A stretch of 64,000 nucleotides of DNA from Chryseobacterium contaminans (GTDB lineage Bacteria > Bacteroidota > Bacteroidia > Flavobacteriales > Weeksellaceae). The stretch covers positions 1 through 64,000 of the forward strand of contig NZ_MAYF01000001.1 of NCBI RefSeq assembly GCF_001684955.1, in the 5' to 3' direction. A model generated the notes under the pieces. It was not told where the DNA came from. It ran no database searches and saw only the letters and a list, made by a program, of their open reading frames with translations. This document shows, piece after piece, positions 36,858 through 44,740 of this stretch; position 1 is the stretch's first letter; each line of letters opens with the position of its first letter. The position numbers were made by a program, and so were the translations under genes.

Positions 36858-36920
36858 TTTTGTAAAGTAAATGCGAAATTGCAAACTAAATGCAAAAATT
36901 CGCATAGTAAATGCGAAAAT
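36853..36920. repeat. Candidate Tn7/Tn5053-class transposon end with three TnsB-like sites
   Basis: The sequence immediately after the yifB homology starts TGTGATTTTG. Three direct repeats follow: AGTAAATGCGAAATT (36866), ACTAAATGCAAAAATT (36885) and AGTAAATGCGAAAAT (36906), at 19-21-base steps. A 5'-TGT terminus with several roughly 20-bp-spaced transposase-binding repeats is the layout of Tn7-like and Tn5053-like ends. The preceding five bases TGGAG would be the target duplication. Confidence 0.7.
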
Positions 36921-36956
36921 AGCGATTCAATTTTTTTTAACTTGAAATAACATAAT

Positions 36957-37151
36957 ATGAAGTTTTTTTTATTTTGTTTTATATTAATAACATTTAGTTG
37001 TTCTTCAAAAAACGAAACTAAGTTAATTATCGCAGCTAAAAATAAAACAATTGATAGTTTGAAAGTTGAGCTTAATGATTGTAAGTTACAAGCACAAATT
37101 ATGGCTGACGTATTAGAAGAAGAGAGAATTAAAAACGTTAAAAAAAAATAA
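36957..37151 (+). CDS. Small putative lipoprotein
   Basis: 64 residues with a lipoprotein signal (MKFFLFCFILITFSC, Cys15) and a charged, heptad-like helical remainder (KNKTIDSLKVELNDCKLQAQIMADVLEEE), suggesting a short coiled coil on the periplasmic face. It is the first cargo gene after the transposon-like end. I know no family. Confidence 0.5.
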   Translation: MKFFLFCFILITFSCSSKNETKLIIAAKNKTIDSLKVELNDCKLQAQIMADVLEEERIKNVKKK

Positions 37152-37296
37152 AGTCTTAATAGTACTTACATTTTTCTCAGGTTTTTATTAATGGTAATAT
37201 AGTTTCATAGTCTTTTTAAATACCACAAAAGGGGTATAGCAATAATTCTATTTTATTCTTAAATTTAATAAAAAAATAACCATAAAAAACTTAATT

Positions 37297-37653
37297 ATGA
37301 AACTTGAACTTAAAGCGGAACTTTCTGGTTCCAATATAAATGGTGCTACTATATACTTTGAAATTTTACCGATAGACCCACATGCAATCCCCTTAGCATT
37401 TATCAGAAAAAAAGATGGTTCTAAAGATCTTATTATTCAAAATGTGAAACTATTGATTGATAATGAATTAGATTTCTTGTTAGTAATTAATGCTTTTAAA
37501 GGAACTAAGTGGACTTTTACTTTGACTAACGTAAGTTCAGGAAAAGAAGTTTTCAAAAGAACTGGTAATACGGGTGATGATGAAAATTACAAGCCTAATT
37601 ATTCGGTCTTAAAAAGTTCTATTTCTATTGAATCCCTAAAAACTTTAGTATGA
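37297..37653 (+). CDS. Hypothetical small beta-rich protein
   Basis: 118 residues, no signal peptide, predicted mostly beta strand (MKLELKAELSGSNINGATIYFEIL and TKWTFTLTNVSSGKEVFKR). No family is recognised. Its stop overlaps the start of the next gene by 4 bases (ATGA), so it is translationally coupled to an exported barrel-like protein; a functional pair is likely but undefined. Confidence 0.6.
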   Translation: MKLELKAELSGSNINGATIYFEILPIDPHAIPLAFIRKKDGSKDLIIQNVKLLIDNELDFLLVINAFKGTKWTFTLTNVSSGKEVFKRTGNTGDDENYKPNYSVLKSSISIESLKTLV

Positions 37654-38612
37654 AAAAAAGCATATTATTTATTGCGTTTTTGATGTTTATGAATCATTAT
37701 TCTCAGACGTCAATGGTTGAAGATACAAAAGGAGAATCTGCTCTTTCTCTCGGAAGTCTTTCTGTTATCTCTGTTAATGCTAAAGATGAAAGCTTAGCTT
37801 TCTCAACAGGATGGAACTTTAGCAGATTTGAAAAAGATCCTGAGAAAATGTATTGGGGAGTGACCTTGAAAGCAAAAGGAAAAAATGGGGTTTTTAATAT
37901 TATAAAAAATAAAGATTTCCAGTATGATGGTAATATAGGACTATTTATAGGGTATTTATCTGCTCCTTCGGAATATAGCGATGCATTAAATTCTTCAGTA
38001 TTGGATGTGACTATGAGAAATACAATTTTCTCAATAGAGTTTCTGACGAGTCAATTTAAATTATACAATAATTCTTCTAACATAAAATTTACTGATCAAA
38101 TTTATGGGAAAGGAACTTACGGATATAAGATCGCTATTGGGCATAATGGTCAAGGAAGTATTAAGAATAAGGTTCCATATGTTTTTGGAATACAGTTAAA
38201 TGGTGGGAAAAAAAATAATAGTAGTGATTTAAACTATATAGAGATTGGTGACGTTTCTTATGAAACGGATATAAATACAAATACTACAAGAGAAATTGTC
38301 AGAGGTAAAGTTCTAGCATACGATTTGAAAGAGTTTCGTGATAATTTAGGATATTTTAATATCAATAGCGATTTTGGAGTTCAAGTAAAATCGAGATTTT
38401 TATTTATTCTGCATTGGAGATATTCTGTAATGCAAGGTTTTAAGCCAAGATATAATCCTGGGTTCGGTTTTTATTTAACTAAAGAAGGGGAGCCAACACG
38501 AATTGTTTGTGGAATACAATATCAAAGTTTGGATCTTTTTAACGTTGAGAAATCACAAAAATCATTAGGACAACGGTCTAGTTTAAATATGATTGCTGGT
38601 TATAGTTTTTAA
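37650..38612 (+). CDS. Exported beta-barrel-like protein
   Basis: 320 residues with a signal peptide (MKKSILFIAFLMFMNHYSQ) and amphipathic strands, ending in QRSSLNMIAGYSF, a terminal aromatic typical of outer-membrane barrels. It is coupled to the upstream 118-residue gene. I do not recognise the family. Confidence 0.6.
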   Translation: MKKSILFIAFLMFMNHYSQTSMVEDTKGESALSLGSLSVISVNAKDESLAFSTGWNFSRFEKDPEKMYWGVTLKAKGKNGVFNIIKNKDFQYDGNIGLFIGYLSAPSEYSDALNSSVLDVTMRNTIFSIEFLTSQFKLYNNSSNIKFTDQIYGKGTYGYKIAIGHNGQGSIKNKVPYVFGIQLNGGKKNNSSDLNYIEIGDVSYETDINTNTTREIVRGKVLAYDLKEFRDNLGYFNINSDFGVQVKSRFLFILHWRYSVMQGFKPRYNPGFGFYLTKEGEPTRIVCGIQYQSLDLFNVEKSQKSLGQRSSLNMIAGYSF

Positions 38613-38744
38613 ATCATAAAAAAGTTGTATTCTTATAATACCTGTTTTAGGTTTGTAAATTGTTTATAGCATTTCGTGAAAAAATAGAAAACATATAAAT
38701 GAAAAATAGTTGCAAAAAATTATTATCAACTTACTTTAAAAAAA

Positions 38745-39347
38745 ATGAAACCCAAATATCTTCTTTCAATTTTAGGTGTATTATTCTTAGTCTACTATTA
38801 TCTAACCATAGATACTTTTAAGAGTCTTTCTGGCAGTGATCTTTCAAAGGGGGCCAATGTGGGGACTGCTATCTCTGGAATATTATCTCCAATTATCGGA
38901 GTCATTTCAATTATTTTACTTTATTTAGCACTAAGTAGACAAACTGAATCTAATATTGAACAACGTTTGAAAAATGAAAGTGATATCATTTTTACATTAA
39001 TAAATCAAATGGATGATGAACTACAGAGATTTTATACAAAAATATCGAAGACAAAAGGAGAAAATAAGATTGAACTTACTGAAAGAGGTATTGAAGGTTT
39101 GATGTACTGGTCAAGACAATATAAGTTTGATTTAACTGACGATTTTTTTAAAGATAAAGAAATTACTTTTAGAAGTTTTTACGAATCTCATCAAATAATA
39201 CTTTTGATAAAATCTTTTCAGTTAATAGAGCGTAGAATTGAAATTGCTACACTCACAGATGAGATTAAGAGATTGTTTCGAGATAAATTGGATTCTTATT
39301 ATCAAAGTAAACTAAGACTGAAATGCTTCTTGATTCTGGGAGTTTAA
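38745..39347 (+). CDS. Membrane protein resembling phage abortive-infection family, probably 3'-truncated
   Basis: 200 residues. Two N-terminal helices (about 5-22 and 40-64, GTAISGILSPIIGVISIILLYLAL) are followed by a cytoplasmic helical part (QTESNIEQRLKNESDIIFTLINQMDDELQRF). This is the layout of 'putative phage abortive infection' membrane proteins. The final residues KLRLKCFLILGV are read out of frame through the start of an AlkB fragment, so the original C-terminus has probably been replaced by a rearrangement. Confidence 0.5.
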   Translation: MKPKYLLSILGVLFLVYYYLTIDTFKSLSGSDLSKGANVGTAISGILSPIIGVISIILLYLALSRQTESNIEQRLKNESDIIFTLINQMDDELQRFYTKISKTKGENKIELTERGIEGLMYWSRQYKFDLTDDFFKDKEITFRSFYESHQIILLIKSFQLIERRIEIATLTDEIKRLFRDKLDSYYQSKLRLKCFLILGV

Positions 39348-39481
39348 TTGTTTTGAGTGGAGATGCAAGATATAAATGGACACATGGCATAGCGCCGAGA
39401 AAAACGGATTATATTAATGGTAGAAAAATAGAGCGAAAATTAAGACTATCTATGACTTTTAGAAAAGTCATATTACAATAA
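39323..39481 (+). pseudogene. AlkB-like 2OG-Fe(II) dioxygenase, C-terminal fragment
   Basis: The 52 residues from an ATG at 39323 read LLDSGSLIVLSGDARYKWTHGI, then RKTD, and close LRLSMTFRKVILQ. These are the last strands of AlkB-type demethylases, including the WTHGI His and the Arg of the SMTFR motif that binds 2-oxoglutarate. The N-terminal two thirds and the HxD iron ligands are missing. It overlaps the end of the preceding membrane-protein gene in another frame. Confidence 0.7.
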
Positions 39482-39553
39482 TAGTTGAACTTTAAAGCTA
39501 AAGTGTAAATGTTTTATAATAAGACTTTTGCAGGTGCTTTTGTTATTGACAAT

Positions 39554-39904
39554 TTAAGATTTAACTCGAAATCGGAAAGTTAAATTAATCCTTTCTTTCA
39601 TAGGTATTGTGGACTTAGCAATTCTATGTTCCCAATACTCTTGAAGGTCACCTTTCATAATGAGTAATGAACCGTGAGTAAGTGGTAAATTATATTTACT
39701 TTGATGATGGTCCATTTTTCTGAAATCAAAATTTCGGGTTTGTCCCAGACTATATTTGTCTGTCTTGTATATGTGTGATTTTTTCAGAGTAAACACGAAA
39801 GACAAATTCAATCGAGAAAATTGATAAGACGGATAAACGAATCTAAAGCCAAGATATGCAGAAGCAAATGATATCTGCAGATAAATTAAGAAGAGTATTA
39901 GCAT
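39554..39904 (-). pseudogene. Second AlkB-family C-terminal fragment, opposite strand
   Basis: The minus-strand frame ends SLGQTRNFDFRKMDHHQ, PLTHGSLLIMKGDLQEYW, EHRIAKS, ERINLTFRFRVKS, a clear AlkB C-terminal half from a different subfamily than the fragment at 39323. Upstream of SLGQTR (about 39740) homology stops and the 50 preceding residues are unrelated. The fragment cannot be active because the N-terminal lid and first iron ligands are absent. Confidence 0.7.
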
Positions 39905-39984
39905 AAATTATAGAAAACCTTCCTCAAGAACAAGAAGATAGTTTGTTTAGATAAAGATATCTAGCACATATCAAATTTATATTT

Positions 39985-40815
39985 TTAGAAAATGTAAAAA
40001 TAATTTATGTTAATTGGAATATTATGAATTTCTAAAAATGTAAAAAATAGAAAAGGATAACTTGATAAAAATGCTAAAAAGAAATCCTTTAATTTCATAA
40101 AGATAGCAAGGAATAAATGAAAAAGTACACCTAGACACAAATAAATAACACAGAAATGTGGGTTTACTATAAAAAAAACAAAGGTGAGTTGGAAAAGGAT
40201 AATTAACCAAGAGAGTAGAAAATAGATATATTTATTTTCATGAAATATAGAAACTAATAGTTTGTTTCCATATATATTTGTTTTTAAAAGTTTTTTTAAT
40301 CCTTCGCCTGTTCTCCATTTTACAGATGATATTTTTTGAATTCCATTCGATGTATAGCAAATAACTATATAGAGTGATATAAAGTTTAGAATCCTATAAT
40401 CTTTAGTTAAAAAAGTACAAAAAAGACAAAATAAATTAAATATAATTATATGTTCTGATGATGAAAGTCTATTTTGACAGCGTAATCGAAGATATAACTC
40501 AAATATTATTAAAATAAATATTGCTAGCGAGTTTAAAAATGAATCGATTTGTAATATAACTAGCCCTAAAATGAAAAGACTAATAAGAAATCGAAGTCTT
40601 ATAATTGTCTTTAGAACTTTTTGATTGTATATGAATTTAAGAGTTTTCTTTTTATAATAAATTTTTCTTAAAAAGAATTTATTAACAGATATTGGGCTGT
40701 CGAAACCATAATATTTTATATTAATAAGAATTTCCACTGAATCTAGAATTAAGTAGAGACAGATAAATATTATACTTATGCAAATTAAGTCTAACATATA
40801 TTTATTAATAAACAA
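39985..40815 (-). CDS. HTTM/SdpB-like multi-pass membrane protein, copy 2
   Basis: 276 residues, almost wholly hydrophobic, about six to eight helices. The phrase SSVKWRTGEGLKKLLKTNIYGNK, followed by FLLSWLIILFQLTFVFF and LGVLFHLFLAIFMKLKDF, is the HTTM (vitamin-K carboxylase-like) pattern found in SdpB. It overlaps the SdpA-like gene by 11 bases and closes the minus-strand cluster. It is a diverged paralogue of the gene at 41283. Confidence 0.7.
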   Translation of the reverse strand: MFINKYMLDLICISIIFICLYLILDSVEILINIKYYGFDSPISVNKFFLRKIYYKKKTLKFIYNQKVLKTIIRLRFLISLFILGLVILQIDSFLNSLAIFILIIFELYLRLRCQNRLSSSEHIIIFNLFCLFCTFLTKDYRILNFISLYIVICYTSNGIQKISSVKWRTGEGLKKLLKTNIYGNKLLVSIFHENKYIYFLLSWLIILFQLTFVFFIVNPHFCVIYLCLGVLFHLFLAIFMKLKDFFLAFLSSYPFLFFTFLEIHNIPININYFYIF

Positions 40816-41305
40816 TATTAAAAGTAATAATTGGGGTAAACTTGGACGAATTATCTATTTGAGCCATATCTACAATGGAAAATTGTCGATTTACTATTGT
40901 AGGTGTGTAATCTACTTTTTTCAGTATATATTTTAATTTTTTAAATTCTGGAATCTTTGCTACAACTTCAACATCATTGTGATTTTTTAAAACTTTTAGT
41001 ATGTTAAAAATCATTGTAAGAGTAGCTTTATCATATCTTTCGTGTAGAATAGGTATGTAGTTAACCTGGAATAGTTTAAGTTCAGAAATAGTCTTGTCTT
41101 GGTAATAATCTCTGTATACTATATAGAAATCACGAGAGATAGGATTAGGTGCAAACAATGTCCAAACTGGAATTAGGTGAAAATCATTATGGATAAATTT
41201 AAGAAGGATCTTTCTAAGATTTTTGTGTTGATAGAATATAGTTAGTAATATCCAAATTGTCAAAATTGTATAGCAAACACTATTAAAAAATATTGAGATA
41301 ATCAC
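40805..41305 (-). CDS. SdpA-like protein, copy 2
   Basis: 166 residues: one N-terminal membrane helix (about 5-25), then HLIPVWTLFAPNPISRDFYIVYRD, a WxxFaPxP motif comparable to the GWGFFTRNPRE region of SdpA. In Bacillus, SdpA and SdpB together mature the SdpC toxin. It overlaps the preceding HTTM gene by 23 bases and the following HTTM gene by 11. The Sdp assignment rests on motif and pairing, so it is tentative. Confidence 0.6.
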   Translation of the reverse strand: MIISIFFNSVCYTILTIWILLTIFYQHKNLRKILLKFIHNDFHLIPVWTLFAPNPISRDFYIVYRDYYQDKTISELKLFQVNYIPILHERYDKATLTMIFNILKVLKNHNDVEVVAKIPEFKKLKYILKKVDYTPTIVNRQFSIVDMAQIDNSSKFTPIITFNIVY

Positions 41306-42089
41306 AAATATTAAATTTTATTGAAAAAAAATAAACTAAAGGATAGCTTGATAAATAAGACCAAAAAAAATCGTTTAGATTACAGAGTGCAGCTAAAGAA
41401 GTATGAAAAATTATTCCAATAATTAATACATAAACAACTGTGTGACTAAAACTTGCAAGCAATGGAAATGTTATTTGAAATAAAATAACTCCCCAACACA
41501 ATGCAATATTAAATATTTGTCCTTGGTCTATTAGTTTCTTTTGGATAATTTTATTTCCAAATAAATTACTGTTTAGAACCCAAATTAATGCATTTCCATT
41601 CCTCCACACTGGTGATTTTAACTTATTATAGCCTGTAAAAAAATAAGAAATGTATAATTGAATAATGATAAAAAATGATCCAACTTCAAAAAAAAAGTTA
41701 TTGTTAATCGATATTATAGATAATCCAAACAATATAATAGTTCTCATTTGATCAGCACCGGAGAGGGCGACTCTATTTCTCAAATTAAACAATAATTGAA
41801 TAACAAAAACGACAAATATAAGATAGTAAGTATTTTCAACAAAAACTATTAGTAATAAACTTAAGATTAATCTTAAAATTAGCAGATAGCAAAATGTTTT
41901 ATTATTGATTAGAGGTTTAAAAAAAACAAATAATTTAGAGTAAAAATCTTTATTGCTTTTGCGAAACATAAAATCTATACTAAAAATCCCGAAATCAGAA
42001 TAATATTTACTATAATAATAAAGAGAATGAAGTGTGTCGAAAAATATCCCGCAAGAAAGTATTATAATACTATAAAAATAATAGTCCAT
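41283..42089 (-). CDS. HTTM/SdpB-like multi-pass membrane protein, copy 1
   Basis: 268 residues with multiple membrane helices. HTTM features are good: RVALSGADQMRTIILFGLSI, YFFTGYNKLKSPVWRNGNAL, NLFGNKIIQKK, WGVILFQITFPLLA and GIIFHTSLAALCNLNDFFW. The ATG overlaps the stop of the SdpA-like gene by one base (TAATG). This pair and the next pair have the same order and similar sizes, so they arose by duplication of a two-gene unit. Confidence 0.75.
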   Translation of the reverse strand: MDYYFYSIIILSCGIFFDTLHSLYYYSKYYSDFGIFSIDFMFRKSNKDFYSKLFVFFKPLINNKTFCYLLILRLILSLLLIVFVENTYYLIFVVFVIQLLFNLRNRVALSGADQMRTIILFGLSIISINNNFFFEVGSFFIIIQLYISYFFTGYNKLKSPVWRNGNALIWVLNSNLFGNKIIQKKLIDQGQIFNIALCWGVILFQITFPLLASFSHTVVYVLIIGIIFHTSLAALCNLNDFFWSYLSSYPLVYFFSIKFNICDYLNIF

Positions 42090-42586
42090 TAAGTATTTTT
42101 GATTTTTGATACAAACAATAACTTATCTGTCCTATTTAAGTAGAAACCTCCTTTGACAAAATATAATAATTGGCGCTCTGTAGGTTGTTTTTGATTCGTA
42201 TTATAGTTTAATACATAATTTTTAATCATCATAAAAGATGTTGATTTTAAAAAAAGTTTGTCAACGTTTTTGTATGATGGTAATTGTCGTCTAATACTCA
42301 ATATAAATTTTACATCTCTTCTTTGTCCATACCAAAATATAAAATACCATTTTGGTGTAAAATCATTAATAACTATGATCTCAGATATATTACCCTCCAC
42401 GAGCCTTTCTCTGTAGGCTAGAAGACAATTGTTTTTCATTGGTTTTGGCGAAAACAAGGTCCAAGAAGGTATTAATGAAAAAGGATCATTGTTCTTTCTG
42501 AAACCTTCTGGTCTAAATTGTTTATATATAGAAAGAAATATCCACAATATACATAGCAGACAAATACAAAACTTAAGAATTAACAT
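42089..42586 (-). CDS. SdpA-like protein, copy 1
   Basis: 165 residues with one N-terminal helix and the motif SLIPSWTLFSPKPMKNNCLLAYRE. It aligns with the 166-residue protein at 40805 mainly around this motif; elsewhere they have diverged strongly. It begins 9 bases after the LRR gene and is coupled (TAATG) to its HTTM partner. Confidence 0.6.
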   Translation of the reverse strand: MLILKFCICLLCILWIFLSIYKQFRPEGFRKNNDPFSLIPSWTLFSPKPMKNNCLLAYRERLVEGNISEIIVINDFTPKWYFIFWYGQRRDVKFILSIRRQLPSYKNVDKLFLKSTSFMMIKNYVLNYNTNQKQPTERQLLYFVKGGFYLNRTDKLLFVSKIKNT

Positions 42587-42595
42587 GGAGATTGT

Positions 42596-43243
42596 TTATT
42601 TAGTACTGTTGTCTATTTTTTTAATGTGCTTTAAATCAAACAAATCAGTATTTTTTCGTTTTGATAGTACATATTCTAATGGGGAATCAGAAGCAATATT
42701 TTCTCTTTTTAATGTTTTAACCACATTAGGATTAAACTGGACTATATTACTAAATCTAGGATTATTTGAAACATCTAGATAGTTTAGATACTTATCACTA
42801 ATGTCAAGATATTTTATATCATTGTTATTAACCTCTAATGTATGCAAGTTACAGCTTATAGAAATTGATTGAATCTTATTAAAAGATACATTTAATTCTT
42901 TAAGGTTAAATTTTTTGCAATTTTCTATCTTTTGAATAGTCAATGCAGAATCAATTTTATTATGAGAAATATTTAGCTTTTCTAAAGCCAAAGGCAGAAG
43001 ATCAGACTTGAATTTTGTAATATTATTATGCGATAAATCAAGTTTTTTTATAGTATATTTTGATAGATCTGGTATAACTTCTAAATTTAAGTTTGAAAGG
43101 TCTAATTCCTCATACACATTTCCGCTTTTGAGGTTTTTCGTAATATTTTCTAGTTTATCTTGTGCATTTAAACTAATATTTGCACAAAATAAAAAACATA
43201 CTCCTAATAAAATAAGAGTATGATTTTTAAATGTTTTTTTCAT
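42596..43243 (-). CDS. Secreted leucine-rich-repeat protein
   Basis: 215 residues from the ATG at 43243 with a signal peptide (MKKTFKNHTLILLGVCFLFC, cleavage near LNAQ). Short LRRs run from about residue 45 to 160 (ELDLSNLNLEVIPDLSKYTIKKLDLSHNNI and later LKELNVSFNKI, LNYLDVSNNPRF), then a 50-residue tail. It starts one base after the stop of the metallopeptidase-like gene, so the two are translated together; it may be an immunity or partner protein. The role is inferred. Confidence 0.7.
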   Translation of the reverse strand: MKKTFKNHTLILLGVCFLFCANISLNAQDKLENITKNLKSGNVYEELDLSNLNLEVIPDLSKYTIKKLDLSHNNITKFKSDLLPLALEKLNISHNKIDSALTIQKIENCKKFNLKELNVSFNKIQSISISCNLHTLEVNNNDIKYLDISDKYLNYLDVSNNPRFSNIVQFNPNVVKTLKRENIASDSPLEYVLSKRKNTDLFDLKHIKKIDNSTK

Positions 43244-43244
43244 A

Positions 43245-44483
43245 TTAGTAACCATTATAATTTAGCCAGGTACCCCAATTATTTTTGATTTCATTCATTT
43301 CATGTTGCAATCCAACAAATATCTCGTGCCATTCACTTGGTTCTGGATACCCTTCTCCAAGAACCTCTGTATTTGTTGAAGTAGATTCTTTCTGTGCAAA
43401 GTCCATTAACTGAGATAAATTATTTACTGCAGTTTGCATATTTTGCATATCAGCAATGAATTCATTTACAGCTGTCATAGTAGTATTGATTACTCCGTTA
43501 TTAGGATCTGCCATCCAATTATGCTCGGCTGTATTATCAAGGTTAAATGTGACTTCATTAGTATTTGGATCGACTGTGAATAATGCATTTACCAAACTAG
43601 GGCTCACATTCAGATTATTTAACATATAATCTCTTACCTCTGACATTGAATGCGTAGGAGAGTGTTGTAGCGCATTAAAAACTAAAGATAGGTTTTGTGC
43701 ATGTACTAATTCATGTGTTAACAATGCAACAAAATCTTCATTCATTCCTAAAGCCGCATAATTAATTCCATAAGAATTAGGATTTGTATTATCTACGTTC
43801 CAGCCAATATTCTCACTAAGCCATGATTGATTAAGTTGAATAGTAATTACTCCAGTATTGGGATCAAAACTAGTATCTCCAAACCTTCCAGAAGGTAAGT
43901 TTTGTACAATGTCAAAACTAATGTGAGAACCTGAATTTGTAGTTATGCTTCCAACTAATTGTGCTATACAAGAATTTGTCGCTAATATATTACTTAATTG
44001 AGATCCAAATATCTTAAAATTATTAAAATCAGAATCAAAAGAAAATGAGCTTTGGATTTGAGCTTGGGATAACCCATTATAAACAGACTGCATTTGACTG
44101 GTAATTGAATGTACAGCAGCTGAAATACTAAATCCTGGCATTCCTGGTGTTATACCACCATCATCATCACCTCCAGCATCATCAAACCAGTGATCCAGAT
44201 CGCCTTGATCGGAATATCCATCTTCGTTTTGTGCTCCATAGTCATCATCATCATCACCTCCATTATTATTGCCTTGACCAATATGTCCAAGTACACCATC
44301 CCCATCCACACAATTTTCAATTATATGTATAATTGTATCGCCATCAGGATTAATTAAGTGAAATAAGGTACTATCATCATCATTATAATAATTACCTCCT
44401 AAGATAATTTTTGTTTCGTTTGAATCCATAGGTGGAAGTTGTAATTCCAATTCTCTCAGGTCTAGTTTTTTTCTTTGTGCCAT
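43245..44483 (-). CDS. Double-glycine-leader exported protein with HEXXH metallopeptidase motif
   Basis: 412 residues. The first 30 form a leader (LDLRELELQLPPMD...IILGG) ending in Gly29-Gly30, the cleavage site of C39 peptidases. Residues 31-110 are extremely Asp/Gly-rich (GGDDDDDYG, DDAGGDDDGG). A folded domain follows, with HELVHAQN at 257-264 (His257, Glu258, His261) and a possible third ligand Glu282 in SEVRDY. The layout suits a toxin or peptidase sent out by the C39-ABC/HlyD/TolC machine encoded nearby. No signal peptide. It leads a six-gene minus-strand cluster. Confidence 0.78.
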   Translation of the reverse strand: MAQRKKLDLRELELQLPPMDSNETKIILGGNYYNDDDSTLFHLINPDGDTIIHIIENCVDGDGVLGHIGQGNNNGGDDDDDYGAQNEDGYSDQGDLDHWFDDAGGDDDGGITPGMPGFSISAAVHSITSQMQSVYNGLSQAQIQSSFSFDSDFNNFKIFGSQLSNILATNSCIAQLVGSITTNSGSHISFDIVQNLPSGRFGDTSFDPNTGVITIQLNQSWLSENIGWNVDNTNPNSYGINYAALGMNEDFVALLTHELVHAQNLSLVFNALQHSPTHSMSEVRDYMLNNLNVSPSLVNALFTVDPNTNEVTFNLDNTAEHNWMADPNNGVINTTMTAVNEFIADMQNMQTAVNNLSQLMDFAQKESTSTNTEVLGEGYPEPSEWHEIFVGLQHEMNEIKNNWGTWLNYNGY

Positions 44484-44740
44484 AAAATAATTATAAGATT
44501 TTATATCTCAGCTATAGAGATATTGTTATTAATATTAAGAGTATACTAAAAATAAATACAATTTGAATGAGTTACTTCTATGAATTGCGAACAATTAGGA
44601 ATAAATAATCGTAAAAAGGATATTTTAAAGATACGTACTTAAAAAGTACAAAAGGATATTCGAAATTTAGCATGGTTATTCGTTTGTGTTTTTTATTAAA
44701 ATCAGAGTACGAAAATAAAAAAAAAAAAAATATTTGCAAA
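44484..44740. promoter_or_regulatory. Upstream region of the minus-strand effector cluster
   Basis: 257 bases without a gene. An inverted repeat GTACTT-AAA-AAGTAC at 44635-44649 lies about 150 bases before the effector ATG and could be an operator. Next to the tolC stop are the palindrome ATTTGCAAAT and a run of 13 As (Ts on the minus strand, 44717-44729), a possible terminator for tolC. Confidence 0.35.

Noticed and set aside
36866..36920. Three regularly spaced direct repeats that could be read as a minimal CRISPR array
   Set aside because: The repeats are about 15 bases with 4-6-base gaps, far too short for CRISPR, there are no cas genes, and the position at a TGT end inside yifB fits transposase binding sites better.
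44147..44332. His-rich plus-strand ORF (HHHHHLQHHQ)
   Set aside because: It is the antisense shadow of the Asp/Gly-rich linker codons of the exported effector gene and has no start context of its own.
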